DNA of 64,000 nt from Leisingera aquimarina DSM 24565 (GTDB lineage: Bacteria > Pseudomonadota > Alphaproteobacteria > Rhodobacterales > Rhodobacteraceae). Of this stretch, positions 43,376 through 52,244 are shown piece after piece. How positions within the stretch are numbered: position 1 is the stretch's first letter; every line of letters starts with the position of its first letter. The position numbers and the translations under genes are program-made. The stretch is from NCBI RefSeq assembly GCF_000473165.1, contig NZ_KI421504.1:1454100-1518099 (forward strand), given 5' to 3'. Under the pieces are notes generated by a model. That model had not been told where the DNA came from, did not search any database, and worked only from the letters and a program-made list of their open reading frames with translations.

Positions 43376-44290
43376 TCACGCGGCGCCGGGCTTCACCATC
43401 TCCAAGAGCCATTGCCGCACCAGTTCGGCGTTAGGAACCAGGTCTTGGCTCTTGGACCACACCAGATAAAACCCCGCCCCGGTGGTCCAGGACCATTCCG
43501 TGCGTGCGGCCAGCAGCCCCTGTTTGATCAGCGGCTGCGTCACATGCTGCCAGCCGAAGGCGAAGCCTTCGCCGGCAATCGCCGCCTGCAGCACCAGCGC
43601 ATAGTCGTTGAGCCGCAGACCTGCCGCGGGCAGCCGGCCCGTCACCCCGAAATGGGAAAACCACTGCTGCCAGCTGGGGCGTTCGCGGATCGGCTCCTCC
43701 AAGTGGATCAAACGTTCGTGCAGCAGATTCGGCACTGTTGCCAGATTGACGGCCGAGGCCATCACGAGCGGGCTGGCCACCGGATAAATTACCTCGGGCG
43801 CGATCAAGGCCGAGTGACAGTCCGGCCAGTTCCCATCACCGCGCCGCACCGCCAGCGAGATGCCCTCGGTATTGATGTCCGGCTCCCGGTCAGAGCTTTG
43901 CAGCCGCAGGTCGATATCGGGGTGAGCCTCGTGCAGCCGGGGCAGTTTTGGCATCACCCAGTAGTATGCAAAAGCAGAGGAGCAATTGAGCGTGACATGG
44001 TCATTCCGCCCGAACTGCCGCACCGCCTTGGCTGACGAAAGAATGTCCTCCAGCGCCTTGGAAACATCGGTGTAAAGCCGCATTCCCGCCCCAGTCAGCT
44101 CCACTTTTCGATGGCCGCGGCGGAATAAAACAACGCCCAAAGACGATTCCATCTGCTTGATCGCCGCACTGACAGCAGGCTGCTGAACATTTAGTTCCTC
44201 CGACGCGCGGGTAAAGGAAGCATGCCTGGCGGCGGCCTCGAAGACGATCAGGTGGCGGGGGCTGGTGAGGAGCTTCCAAAGTTCTTGCAT
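43376..44290 (-). CDS. LysR-family regulator (GcvA-like)
   Basis: 304 residues. HTH HASFTRASEELNVQQPAVSAAIKQME (about 23–48) and the GcvA-like effector domain (MPKLPRLHEAHPDIDLRLQSS, EGISLAVRRGDGNWP). Divergent from the MttB-family methyltransferase gene (93-base gap), so probably its regulator. The GcvA-like type often senses amino acids or one-carbon status. Confidence 0.92.
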   Translation of the reverse strand: MQELWKLLTSPRHLIVFEAAARHASFTRASEELNVQQPAVSAAIKQMESSLGVVLFRRGHRKVELTGAGMRLYTDVSKALEDILSSAKAVRQFGRNDHVTLNCSSAFAYYWVMPKLPRLHEAHPDIDLRLQSSDREPDINTEGISLAVRRGDGNWPDCHSALIAPEVIYPVASPLVMASAVNLATVPNLLHERLIHLEEPIRERPSWQQWFSHFGVTGRLPAAGLRLNDYALVLQAAIAGEGFAFGWQHVTQPLIKQGLLAARTEWSWTTGAGFYLVWSKSQDLVPNAELVRQWLLEMVKPGAA

Positions 44291-44383
44291 AACTGTGAAT
44301 TATCCAAACCATCAGAATTTTCAACCGTCACAAGGCCTGTGCCGGGTCTTATTGTGTCGCAACGCCTGAAGATGGAGATCCCC

Positions 44384-45904
44384 ATGGCCCGACGCGCCCG
44401 CGCATCCCGCGATAGAAACACCGCCCCGGCGGGTGCCCCGGCATCGCCCTTTATCCAACGCACATTGCCGTTCTTCGATGTGCTGGACGAGGAAAAACTG
44501 GTCAAACTGGAGGCCCAGGTCGATTGGATTTTTGAAGACGTCGGCATTGCGTTCCGCGATGATCCCGAAGCGCTTCGGATCTGGAAAGAGGCCGGCGCGC
44601 GGATTGACGGCGACACCGTCCGTGCGGATGCGCAGTGGATCCGGTCCCTGTGTGCCAAGGCCCCGCGGGAGTTTACCCAGCTGGCCCGCAACCGGGCGCG
44701 GTCGGTCACTATCGGCGGCAACAACCAGGTGTTTGCCCCGATCTATGGCGCGCCGTTTGTGCGCGATCTGGAGGGCGGCCGCCGGTATGGCGACATGGAG
44801 AGCTTTGAGAAACTGGTGAAGCTCACCTACATGCATCCGAATCTGCATCATGGCGGGCTGGTGATCTGCGAGCCCTGCGATGTGCCGGTGAGCAAACGCC
44901 ATTTCGACATGCTGTACGCGCATATGACGCTGAGCGACAAACCGCATCTGGGCGCAATCACCGAGATGTCCCGCGCGCAGGACAGCGTCGACATGGCCGA
45001 GATCGTCTTTGGCAAAGACGTCATGGACAACAACTGCGTGATCATGGGGAACGTGAACACCAACTCGCCGCTGCTGGTGGACAAGGTGGTGACCGAGGCC
45101 GTGCGCACCTATTCTGCCCGCGGGCAAGGTATGATCGTGGTGCCGTTTATCCTGACCGGCGCGATGGGGCCGGTGTCCACCGCGGCGTCTGTGGCGCAGG
45201 CGATGGCCGAGGCGATGATGGTCTGCGCCTTCACCCAGCTGGTGCGTCCAGGCGCGCCGTTTGTCCTAGGCAACTTCCTGAGTTCCATGTCGCTGAAATC
45301 CGGCGCGCCGACATTCGGGATGCCGGAGCCGGTGGTGTCGAACTATGCGATCGGCCAGCTGGCGCGCCGTGCGGGCCTGCCGCTGCGCTGCGGCGGCTCG
45401 CTGACCGCATCCAAGATCGAGGACGCGCAAGCGGCCTATGAGAGTGCCGATTCGATGCATTCCACCATGCTGGCGGGCGCGAATTTTGTCCTGCATTCAG
45501 CCGGTTGGATGGAAGGTGGTCTGTGCACCGGGTTTGAGAAACTGATCATGGATGCGGACCGGCTGGGATCTTATCAGAAGGTGCTGAGCCAAGGTCTGGA
45601 CACCAGCGACGAAGCCTTTGCCCGTGATGCTTACACCGAGGTGGAGCCGGGCGGCCATTTCCTCGGCTCCGGCCACACCATGCGCAACTACCAGACTGCG
45701 TTTTATGAACCCAAGCTGAGCGACAGCGAGAATGTTGAAAGCTGGGAGGAGGGCGGCTGCAAGGACATGCGCCAGCGCGCCTATGAGCGCTGGAACCAGA
45801 TGCTGAACCAGTATGAAGCGCCGCCGATGGATGAGGCGGTGAAAGAGGAACTGGCCGCCTATGTCGCCCGCCGCAAGGAGGAGATTCCGGATGCGTGGTA
45901 CTGA
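44384..45904 (+). CDS. MttB-superfamily methyltransferase (non-pyrrolysine)
   Basis: 506 residues from ATG 44384 (GGAG ten bases upstream); there is no in-frame amber, so no pyrrolysine. Family features: LPFFDVLDEEKLVKLEAQVDWIFEDVGI, GGNNQVFAPIYGAPFV, MGNVNTNSPLLVD, and a C-terminal GHFLGSGHTMRNYQTAFY. Non-Pyl members such as MtgB demethylate glycine betaine or other quaternary amines to a corrinoid protein. No corrinoid-protein gene is in the window. The neighbouring FAD/GcvT enzyme suggests coupling to tetrahydrofolate one-carbon metabolism. The exact substrate is unknown. Confidence 0.88.
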   Translation: MARRARASRDRNTAPAGAPASPFIQRTLPFFDVLDEEKLVKLEAQVDWIFEDVGIAFRDDPEALRIWKEAGARIDGDTVRADAQWIRSLCAKAPREFTQLARNRARSVTIGGNNQVFAPIYGAPFVRDLEGGRRYGDMESFEKLVKLTYMHPNLHHGGLVICEPCDVPVSKRHFDMLYAHMTLSDKPHLGAITEMSRAQDSVDMAEIVFGKDVMDNNCVIMGNVNTNSPLLVDKVVTEAVRTYSARGQGMIVVPFILTGAMGPVSTAASVAQAMAEAMMVCAFTQLVRPGAPFVLGNFLSSMSLKSGAPTFGMPEPVVSNYAIGQLARRAGLPLRCGGSLTASKIEDAQAAYESADSMHSTMLAGANFVLHSAGWMEGGLCTGFEKLIMDADRLGSYQKVLSQGLDTSDEAFARDAYTEVEPGGHFLGSGHTMRNYQTAFYEPKLSDSENVESWEEGGCKDMRQRAYERWNQMLNQYEAPPMDEAVKEELAAYVARRKEEIPDAWY

Positions 45905-45963
45905 GTTAACACTTTCTTCACGCATAATCTCAGCTGATGCAGGATGTGCCGGATTGCTCCGGC

Positions 45964-46002
45964 ACCCCCTGTGCACCCCCCGTATACCCCCTGTGCACCC
46001 CC
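45964..46002. repeat. Two 17-bp direct repeats ahead of the FAD/GcvT gene
   Basis: ACCCCCTGTGCACCCCC occurs at 45964–45980 and again at 45986–46002, a 22-base period or two helical turns. Each contains the palindrome GTGCAC. Located 56–94 bases before the ATG at 46058. Tandem sites on one DNA face suggest activator binding, for example by the downstream GlxA-type regulator. Confidence 0.55.
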
Positions 46003-46057
46003 TAGGTGCCATTTGCCGCAATTCCCGCGCTTTGCCGCAGACCTGAGGACAAAACCC

Positions 46058-48532
46058 ATGTCAGACAATTTTGCCCAATCGACGCTCAACATCCACAAGG
46101 AGGAGAGCACCGGCGACAAGAAACTGCCGAGCCACGCCAAGGCGGTGATCATCGGCGGCGGTGTGGTTGGCTGCTCGATCTTGTTCCACCTGGCCAAGTT
46201 CGGCTGGAAGGACGTGGTGCTGCTGGAACGTGACGAGCTGACCTCCGGCTCCTCCTGGCACGCGGCGGGGCAGATCCATACCATCAGCTCTGATCCGAAC
46301 ATCTCGCGGCTGCAGTCCTACACTATCGACCTGTACAAGGAGATTGAGGAACTGTCGGGCCATTCCGTCGGCCTGCACATCACCGGCGGGTTTTACCTGG
46401 CGTCGAACAAGACTTGGTACGACTACCTGAAACGCGAACGGTCCAAGGCGCGGTATATGGGCCTGAACCAGGAATTCATCAGCCCCAGGGAAGTGGCTGA
46501 ACGCCACCCGCTGATTGATCCGAAACATTACCATGCCGCCCTGTGGGATGATCAGGATGGCGATCTGGATCCCTCGGGTGCGACCTATGCTTTTGCCAAG
46601 GCGGCGAAGGTGCATGGCGCAAAGTATTTCACCCATACGCCGGTGACCGGCACCACCCAGCGCGCTGATGGCAGCTGGGACGTGACAACGCCAAATGGCG
46701 TGATCAATGCCGAGCATATCGTGAACTGCGGCGGCCTGTGGGCGCGGGAAGTCGGCCACATGCAGGGCGTCAACCTGCCGGTGCAGCCGATGGAGCACCA
46801 CTATCTGATCACCGACAAGATCGACGCGGTGGCGAACCACCCGACCCGCCTGCCGGCCGGGATCGATTACGAGGCCAACATCTATTTCCGGCAGGAGCGC
46901 CAGGGGATGCTGCTGGGCACCTATGAACCCAAAGGCACGCCGTGGAAGGTGGATGGCACGCCGTGGGATTTCGGGCATGAGCTGTTGCAGCCCGATCTGG
47001 ACCGGATTGCCGACCGTCTGGAGATGTCGTTTGAGCGCATCCCCGCGATTGGCGAGGCGGGCATCAAGGACATGATCAACGGTCCCTTCACCTTCGGCCC
47101 CGACGGCAACCCGATGATCGGCCCGGTGCCGGGCATGAAGAACTACTGGTGCGCCGTGGGGGTGATGGCTGGTTTCTGCCAGGGCGGCGGCGTGGGCCTG
47201 ACCATGGCCGAGTGGATGATCGACGGCGAGCCGTCCATCGACGTCTGGGCGATGGACGTGGCGCGGTTCGGCGATTTTGCGACCCCCGATTGGGGCACCG
47301 TGAAGTCGACCGAGAATTACGAGCGCCGGTTTGTGATGACCTTCCCGAATGAGACCTTGCCGAAGGGGCGGATGCAGAAGACCACGGCGCTCTATGACCG
47401 GCTGGTCGCCAAGGGTGCGCGGATGGGGCAGGGCTTTGGCCTGGAAAGCGCGCTGTGGTTTGCGGATGGACCTGAGGACGCGCATGAGGAGCCGACGTTT
47501 GAGCGCAACCGCAGCCATGAGTATGTGGCACGCGAGGTGAAGGCGGTGCGCGAGGCGGTGGGCGGCATCGAGGTTGCCAACTTTGCCAAGCATGAGTTCA
47601 AGGGCGCGGGCGCGCGGGAATATCTGGATCACGTGCTGGCAGGCTATGTGCCGCAACCGGGCCGCCTGACCCTGACGCCGATGCTGACGCCCAAGGGTAA
47701 GCTCTATGGCGATCTGACCGTGGCCTGTCTCGGGGAGGAGCATTTCATGCTGTTCGGCTCCGGTGCCATGCAGGAGGCGCATCGCCGCTGGTTTGAAAAG
47801 GATCTGCCTGCCGATGTGACCTATCAGAATGTCTCGGACGACTGGCATGGCATCGCGCTGTCGGGTCCGAAATCGCGCGAGCTGCTGCAGCGGATCACCC
47901 GCGAGGATGTCTCGGGCGAGGCGTTCAAGTTCCGCGATCTGCGCCAGACATTTGTGGGCGGCGTGCCGGTGATCCTGAACCGGATCAGTTTCTCGGGCGA
48001 GCTGGGCTATGAGCTTTACTGCAAACCGCAGTACCTGCTGCGCCTGGCGGAAGCGGTCGAGGAGGCCGGTGCTGATCTCGGCTACCGCTGGTACGGGGCG
48101 CGAGCGCTGATGTCGATGCGGCTGGAGAAGGGCTGGGGTGTCTGGACGCTGGATTTCCGCCCCGATTTCGATGCGGCGGAGAGCGGCATGGATGTCTTCA
48201 TCAACTGGAAGAAGGACTTTGTTGGCAAGGAGGCCGCACTGGCGGCCAAGGAAGCCGGGCCGAGCCGCAAGCTGGTCACCATGACCATCGGCGTGGACGG
48301 CATTGATGTGTCCAATGACGAAGCGATCCTCAAAGACGGTGAAGCGGTGGGCTACATCTCTTCCGGCGGCTATGCGCATCACGCAAAGGCCTCGATGGCG
48401 ATGGGCTATGTCTCGGCGGAACACGCCGCGGCGGGCACCAGGCTGCAGGTCGAGATCCTGGGCGAGATGTATGACGCCGAGGTGCTGGGCGCGCCGGTCT
48501 ATGACGCCAACGGCGCCAACATGCGCGCCTGA
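46058..48532 (+). CDS. FAD-dependent oxidoreductase with GcvT domain (dimethylglycine/sarcosine dehydrogenase family)
   Basis: 824 residues. The N-terminal DAO domain has the FAD-binding VIIGGGVVGCSILFHLAKFGW followed by SGSSWHAAGQIH, with the His of WHAAG in the covalent flavin position. The C-terminal half is a GcvT/aminomethyltransferase fold (GALMSMRLEKGWGVWTLDFRPDFD), which passes formaldehyde-level carbon to tetrahydrofolate. It oxidatively demethylates an N-methylated amine or amino acid. Downstream of the MttB homologue, it probably removes the next methyl group. Confidence 0.92.
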   Translation: MSDNFAQSTLNIHKEESTGDKKLPSHAKAVIIGGGVVGCSILFHLAKFGWKDVVLLERDELTSGSSWHAAGQIHTISSDPNISRLQSYTIDLYKEIEELSGHSVGLHITGGFYLASNKTWYDYLKRERSKARYMGLNQEFISPREVAERHPLIDPKHYHAALWDDQDGDLDPSGATYAFAKAAKVHGAKYFTHTPVTGTTQRADGSWDVTTPNGVINAEHIVNCGGLWAREVGHMQGVNLPVQPMEHHYLITDKIDAVANHPTRLPAGIDYEANIYFRQERQGMLLGTYEPKGTPWKVDGTPWDFGHELLQPDLDRIADRLEMSFERIPAIGEAGIKDMINGPFTFGPDGNPMIGPVPGMKNYWCAVGVMAGFCQGGGVGLTMAEWMIDGEPSIDVWAMDVARFGDFATPDWGTVKSTENYERRFVMTFPNETLPKGRMQKTTALYDRLVAKGARMGQGFGLESALWFADGPEDAHEEPTFERNRSHEYVAREVKAVREAVGGIEVANFAKHEFKGAGAREYLDHVLAGYVPQPGRLTLTPMLTPKGKLYGDLTVACLGEEHFMLFGSGAMQEAHRRWFEKDLPADVTYQNVSDDWHGIALSGPKSRELLQRITREDVSGEAFKFRDLRQTFVGGVPVILNRISFSGELGYELYCKPQYLLRLAEAVEEAGADLGYRWYGARALMSMRLEKGWGVWTLDFRPDFDAAESGMDVFINWKKDFVGKEAALAAKEAGPSRKLVTMTIGVDGIDVSNDEAILKDGEAVGYISSGGYAHHAKASMAMGYVSAEHAAAGTRLQVEILGEMYDAEVLGAPVYDANGANMRA

Positions 48533-48554
48533 CCGGATCAGGGGAACGGATATC

Positions 48555-49538
48555 ATGACCAGCCCCATTCGGACGTTCCCCGAAGCGGCTGAGGCCGAGT
48601 CGGCCTGCCGCTGTATCTTCCTGCTGCTGCCCACCTTCTCGCCGCTGGATCTGTCCAGCGCGGTGGCGGCGCTGGAGGCGGCCAACAAACACGACGGGAC
48701 CGCGCGCTATCACTGGCGCGTGGTCAGCGAAGACGGCTTGTCCGTCACCGCGCCGAACGGGCTTGGCGTGGCGGTAGACGGCGGCCTGCCGGGCCTGCTG
48801 CGCGGCGATATGATTTTTGTTTGCGGTGGCCAGGGGCAGGAGCCGGGGGTATCGCTCAAGGTTCTGGGCTGGCTGCGAAAAGCGCAGCGCATGGGGGCGG
48901 CCCTTGGAGCGTTGGGTGGCGGTGTGCTGGCGCTGGCGCGCTCCGGGCTGCTAACGGGGCGCCAGGTCTCGGCCCATTGGGCGCTGCGGGCCGTTCTTGC
49001 CGAGGCGCATCCGGATGTGGAGGTGAAGAATTCGCTGTTCACCATGGACGGTAAACTGATCACCTGCGCCGGCGGCACTGCCACCATCGACATGATGCTG
49101 AACCTGATCTCGGATCATCACGGGGCTGCCGTCGCAACAGGAGCGGCGGATCTGATGGTCTGTTCCTCGGCGCGCAAGGGGAATCAGGATCAGACGGTTT
49201 CCGAATATGGCCGGACTGGCGTTCGGCATGAAAAACTCGCCGCTGCGCTCAGCCTGATGCGGAGCAACCTGGAGGAGCCGCTGACGCCTGGCGGCATCTC
49301 AGACCTGGTTGGCCTGTCAGTGCGCCAGCTGGAGCGGCTCTTCTCGAAATACCTGCAAACCACACCTAAGGTCTATTACACCAAACTGCGGCTGGATTAT
49401 GCCCGCAGCCTGCTGTTGCAGACCAACATGCGGATCATCGATGTGGCATTGGCCGCGGGGTTCAACAGCCAGACCCATTTCGCCAAGGTCTACCGCCGCT
49501 ATTTCGGCAAGTCGCCGCATCAGGAACGGCCATTCTGA
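48555..49538 (+). CDS. GlxA/GbdR-type AraC regulator
   Basis: 327 residues from ATG 48555. The N-terminal DJ-1/GATase-1-like sensor domain (LLPTFSPLDLSSAVAALEAAN; DMIFVCGGQG) is followed by a C-terminal AraC double HTH (GGISDLVGLSVRQLERLFSKYL; IIDVALAAGFNSQTHFAKVYRRYFGKSPHQ). The same architecture as GbdR and CdhR, which control glycine betaine, dimethylglycine and carnitine catabolism. It likely activates the upstream methyltransferase/oxidoreductase genes. It ends 22 bases before the IS element. Confidence 0.92.
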   Translation: MTSPIRTFPEAAEAESACRCIFLLLPTFSPLDLSSAVAALEAANKHDGTARYHWRVVSEDGLSVTAPNGLGVAVDGGLPGLLRGDMIFVCGGQGQEPGVSLKVLGWLRKAQRMGAALGALGGGVLALARSGLLTGRQVSAHWALRAVLAEAHPDVEVKNSLFTMDGKLITCAGGTATIDMMLNLISDHHGAAVATGAADLMVCSSARKGNQDQTVSEYGRTGVRHEKLAAALSLMRSNLEEPLTPGGISDLVGLSVRQLERLFSKYLQTTPKVYYTKLRLDYARSLLLQTNMRIIDVALAAGFNSQTHFAKVYRRYFGKSPHQERPF

Positions 49539-49559
49539 ACGCTCCTGATGCCCCAGACC

Positions 49560-50524
49560 GGCTTTGTTGCACAAATCGGGTGGCGGGCGGACTTCCCCTT
49601 TGCCCTGAAGGACTTACCCGATAGCCTCTGTTGCGGGTATGCCAAGAGCGGTGTAGCGGTTGAGCACGGCGATACGGGTTTGGATTTCCGCGGCCTGCCT
49701 GTCGAAGTCTCGCGCCGAGAGGCGCTGCCCCAGCAGTTTCACGCAATGCATCCTTTCGTCGGGAAAATGATCCCCCCGATCATTTTCTGACCCTCCTCAA
49801 ATCTCGGCGCGGCTTCGGCGGTGATTTCCGCTCCACCGCCTCCAAAGGACGCGACGCAGATATCGCGAAGCGTTTACGGCCTCGTTTCGGGCAATGGCTC
49901 CTGGGCTTGTTGGCTTCCATGGCTTGGCGTTCTTGCGGGGCGGGATGACGGCGTGAGCGCCACGCGACGCAATCGCATCATGGCATTTACAGGTGTCATA
50001 CGCCCCGCCCGTTGCCCGGCAGCACATGCACCGCATTGCGATAGGGGGCTTACGGGCGTTCCACTCGCCTTCGCCCTCTGACTTGATGCCAGTGCTATCG
50101 ATGAGGAGATTCAGCGGGCCTTTGCTGCCACGAAATGGGAGGCTCACGTTTGGGGTCTTTTGCCTCCGGCATAAGGTGCTGAAATCCGGCACGGCCCAGT
50201 CCAGTCCAACCAGCCGCAGCAGGCTTTCAACGAACCCGGTTCGTCTGCCGAAGCGGCATCCCGAACAACACCTTCAAGGTCAGACAGGCCTGGATCGCCG
50301 CATCGCTGAATTGCGGGTGCCGGCCGCGTTTGCCAGCCGGTCGAGGTGTCCAGATCATCTCAGGATCAAACCAGATCGACAGCGATCCACGCTGCCTCAA
50401 GCTGTCATTGCAAGACGGCCAGTTCGTGGTCTTATACTTCGTAGGGGCCCAGCTGCTCATGCGCTCCAGCTATCACGCTGGATTCACAACATGAATCCCC
50501 TCAGTTCATTTGTGCAACAAAGCA
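49560..50524 (-). mobile_element. Degenerate IS5-family (IS903-group) insertion sequence
   Basis: Terminal inverted repeats GGCTTTGTTGCACAAAT (49560–49576) and, inverted, TGCTTTGTTGCACAAAT (50508–50524) match at 16 of 17 positions and have the 'GGCTTTGTTG' start of the IS903 group. It is about 965 bp and the transposase inside is broken. I see no clear target duplication. The flank CCAGAC before the left end recurs inverted (GTCTGG) after the right end, possibly an extension of the repeats. Confidence 0.85.
49614..50460 (-). pseudogene. IS5-family transposase pseudogene
   Basis: It reads MSSWAPTKYKTTNWPSCNDSL… to LFGMPLRQTN, then shifts frame. PDFSTLCRRQKT…GPLNLLIDSTGIKSEGEGEWNARK is in another frame. 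About 40–50 residues are missing before GGAYDTCKCHDAIASRGAHAVIPPRKNAK. The C-terminus MHCVKLLGQRLSARDFDRQ…ALGIPATEAIG is in a further frame, ending at 49614. At least two frameshifts and one internal deletion, so it is inactive unless helped in trans. Confidence 0.88.
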
Positions 50525-50559
50525 GTCTGGATCTGTTGAGTGTCGTTCATGGTGCGCCC

Positions 50560-50596
50560 AAACAAATTGAACTCGCGGCTTGGCGCCGCGAGTTCA
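50560..50596 (-). terminator. Terminator of the small RTX gene
   Basis: TGAACTCGCGGC (50568–50579) pairs with GCCGCGAGTTCA (50585–50596), a perfect 12-bp stem. On the minus strand it is followed by AATTTGTTT. It lies 38 bases after the RTX stop. Confidence 0.8.
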
Positions 50597-50633
50597 GTGT
50601 TTTCTAATGCCGAGAAGCGGAGGGCATCAGGAG

Positions 50634-51632
50634 TTAGAAAATGAAATCGCCTTGGTCCAAATCGGAAATTTCGATTCCGTTCAAACGCATTGCATCGCCA
50701 TCATCGTCTGTGATCACAACGCCTTTCGAGCCTTGGCGGACGTGGTTGGAGATGAGATCGTCGAAATCGCTGATGCCGCTGGCTTTGCGTAAGTCCACTT
50801 GATCTCTGCCGCCGAAATCCACCACTAGGTCAAACCCTGATGAGAAGATAAAGTCATCGGCACCGCTGTTTCCAATCAGCTTGTCGTTGCCTGTGCCGCC
50901 ATTCAGTTTGTCGTTGCCGCCGCCGCCTTTCAGCAGGTCTTTGCCGCTGCCGCCGAAGAGTTTGTCGCGTCCGCCTCCTCCTTTCAGGACGTCCCTGCCG
51001 GCCCCGCCGGTCAATTTGTCGCCACCGCCTTCACCGGAAATGGTATCATTCCCGGAACCACCTTCGGCCCTATCTCTCCCAGCGCCTGCGTTGATAATGT
51101 CAGCGTCAGCAGTGCCCATGATGACATCGTGGCCGTCTGTCCCGGTGATAACTTCGTCCTCTGGTTCGTCGATCACCAGCTCGTCATTTTCAAACAACGA
51201 GTTTAGAAACGCTGTGTCGTCCGCAGTCGAGGCACTGGTCCAGGCGGCATAGAAATCTGCGGCCGATACACCTTCTATGTCGACAGCGCCAACCAGTACC
51301 TCTTCAAACACGTTCATGAAGACAATCACCTCGATGCTTCCAGACGTCGGCAGACCTTCAGAGTCAAACTCCATATTGCTTCCCAGCAGCACAAGCTTGC
51401 GATTCCAGCCGCTGTTGCTGACCAGTCCGTCCCCAGCAGAGTAAGCGTCGTAGTAGTTGAAAACGACGCCCTCCCAATAAGCTGTCCCGTCAACGGTCAT
51501 CACTGGGTCATCGGAGCCGGGTGGGACAGCGCCTCCAAGTTTGCTCACCAGGTTTTCTTTGACAAAGTTGAAAGTCCCGTTTTGAAGTTCTGTCTGGAGG
51601 GTCTCATCGGGGAGGGTTGAGATGTCGCGCAT
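50634..51632 (-). CDS. Small RTX calcium-binding protein with unassigned N-terminal domain
   Basis: 332 residues from ATG 51632 (CGGAA upstream; an ATG at 51656 adds eight). Residues about 1–165 form an unrecognised domain (VMTVDGTAYWEGVVFNYYDAY…GSIEVIVFMNVFEEVLVGAVDIEG). Residues about 170–270 are RTX repeats (DIINAGAGRDRAEGGSGNDTI and others). A C-terminal type I secretion-like tail follows. Probably exported by a type I system. Base composition looks lower in GC than the neighbours, and it sits between an IS remnant and a tRNA gene, so transfer is possible. Confidence 0.85.
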   Translation of the reverse strand: MRDISTLPDETLQTELQNGTFNFVKENLVSKLGGAVPPGSDDPVMTVDGTAYWEGVVFNYYDAYSAGDGLVSNSGWNRKLVLLGSNMEFDSEGLPTSGSIEVIVFMNVFEEVLVGAVDIEGVSAADFYAAWTSASTADDTAFLNSLFENDELVIDEPEDEVITGTDGHDVIMGTADADIINAGAGRDRAEGGSGNDTISGEGGGDKLTGGAGRDVLKGGGGRDKLFGGSGKDLLKGGGGNDKLNGGTGNDKLIGNSGADDFIFSSGFDLVVDFGGRDQVDLRKASGISDFDDLISNHVRQGSKGVVITDDDGDAMRLNGIEISDLDQGDFIF

Positions 51633-51656
51633 CAATAAATTCCGTTTAGTAATCAT

Positions 51657-51975
51657 GCATTTGGGCTAAGTGCCGCCTGCACACGTTTAGCGTGCGGTTT
51701 GACGCCTGCGTGAGTATGGAAAACCATGCCTTGTCGATCTTTGATTGGTGTAAGTGATTAATACAATATGACTTTTGCTCCTGTCGCCACGCAGATGGAG
51801 GTCATGTCCATCTTTCAAAGGAGTTGAGAAACTGTTGCGTGTCTATGGAGATCAATTCGGAGGGCAATTACAATGCCTCTGCCGGCAGGGTGCAGTCCCA
51901 CTGCAGTCCCGGTGGATAAACCGCGGGGAGGATTTTGACCACTGAACTCAGTAGCCTGATTTATAAGGGGAAGGG
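51657..51975. other. Intergenic region between RTX gene and tRNA-Met
   Basis: About 320 bases without a gene. The AT-rich part near 51745–51775 (TTGATTGGTGTAAGTGATTAATACAAT) is the likely promoter area for the leftward RTX gene. No repeats of note other than a short CAGTCCC duplication near 51895–51910. Confidence 0.4.
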
Positions 51976-52052
51976 TGGTAGCGGAGGAGGGACTTGAACC
52001 CCCGACACGCGGATTATGATTCCGCTGCTCTAACCAACTGAGCTACTCCGCC
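51976..52052 (-). tRNA. tRNA-Met (CAT, elongator)
   Basis: 77 nt including an encoded CCA. On the minus strand it begins GGCGGAGTAGCTCAGTTGG and ends TCCTCCGCTACCA. The acceptor stem pairs GGCGGAG with CTCCGCT. The anticodon loop ATCATAA gives CAT in a GCGGA/TCCGC stem; the T-arm is GGGGG-TTCAAGT-CCC. It resembles the elongator Met tRNA of alphaproteobacteria rather than initiator or Ile2 (recalled). Confidence 0.95.
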
Positions 52053-52244
52053 GCTCTGTGTGGACGCGATTTACGGAATGCGGCTCGCCGGGTCAAGCAG
52101 AAAAGGGGGAGAATAACGGATTCTTCGGACATTTTTCAAACCACGTGAAAAAGCGCCGTAACTTCAAACATTTGCGCGTTCTTTTTTGTCCGGGGAACCC
52201 TTCACAACCACTGTCGCGGGAGCGAGGGCTGCCGGCAGCACGGT

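Noticed and set aside
44384-45904. Pyrrolysine-containing trimethylamine methyltransferase
   Set aside because: The gene has no in-frame amber codon, so it belongs to the non-pyrrolysine MttB group.
46061-48688. An 875-codon open frame opposite the FAD/GcvT gene
   Set aside because: It is an antisense shadow; the plus-strand product matches a known two-domain family over its full length.
49797-50192. A separate 131-residue gene in the IS region
   Set aside because: It is the frameshifted middle and C-terminal part of the IS5-family transposase.
51976-52052. Initiator tRNA or tRNA-Ile2 with CAT anticodon
   Set aside because: The acceptor and anticodon stems look like elongator Met tRNA; initiator G-C triplet and Ile2-type stems are absent.
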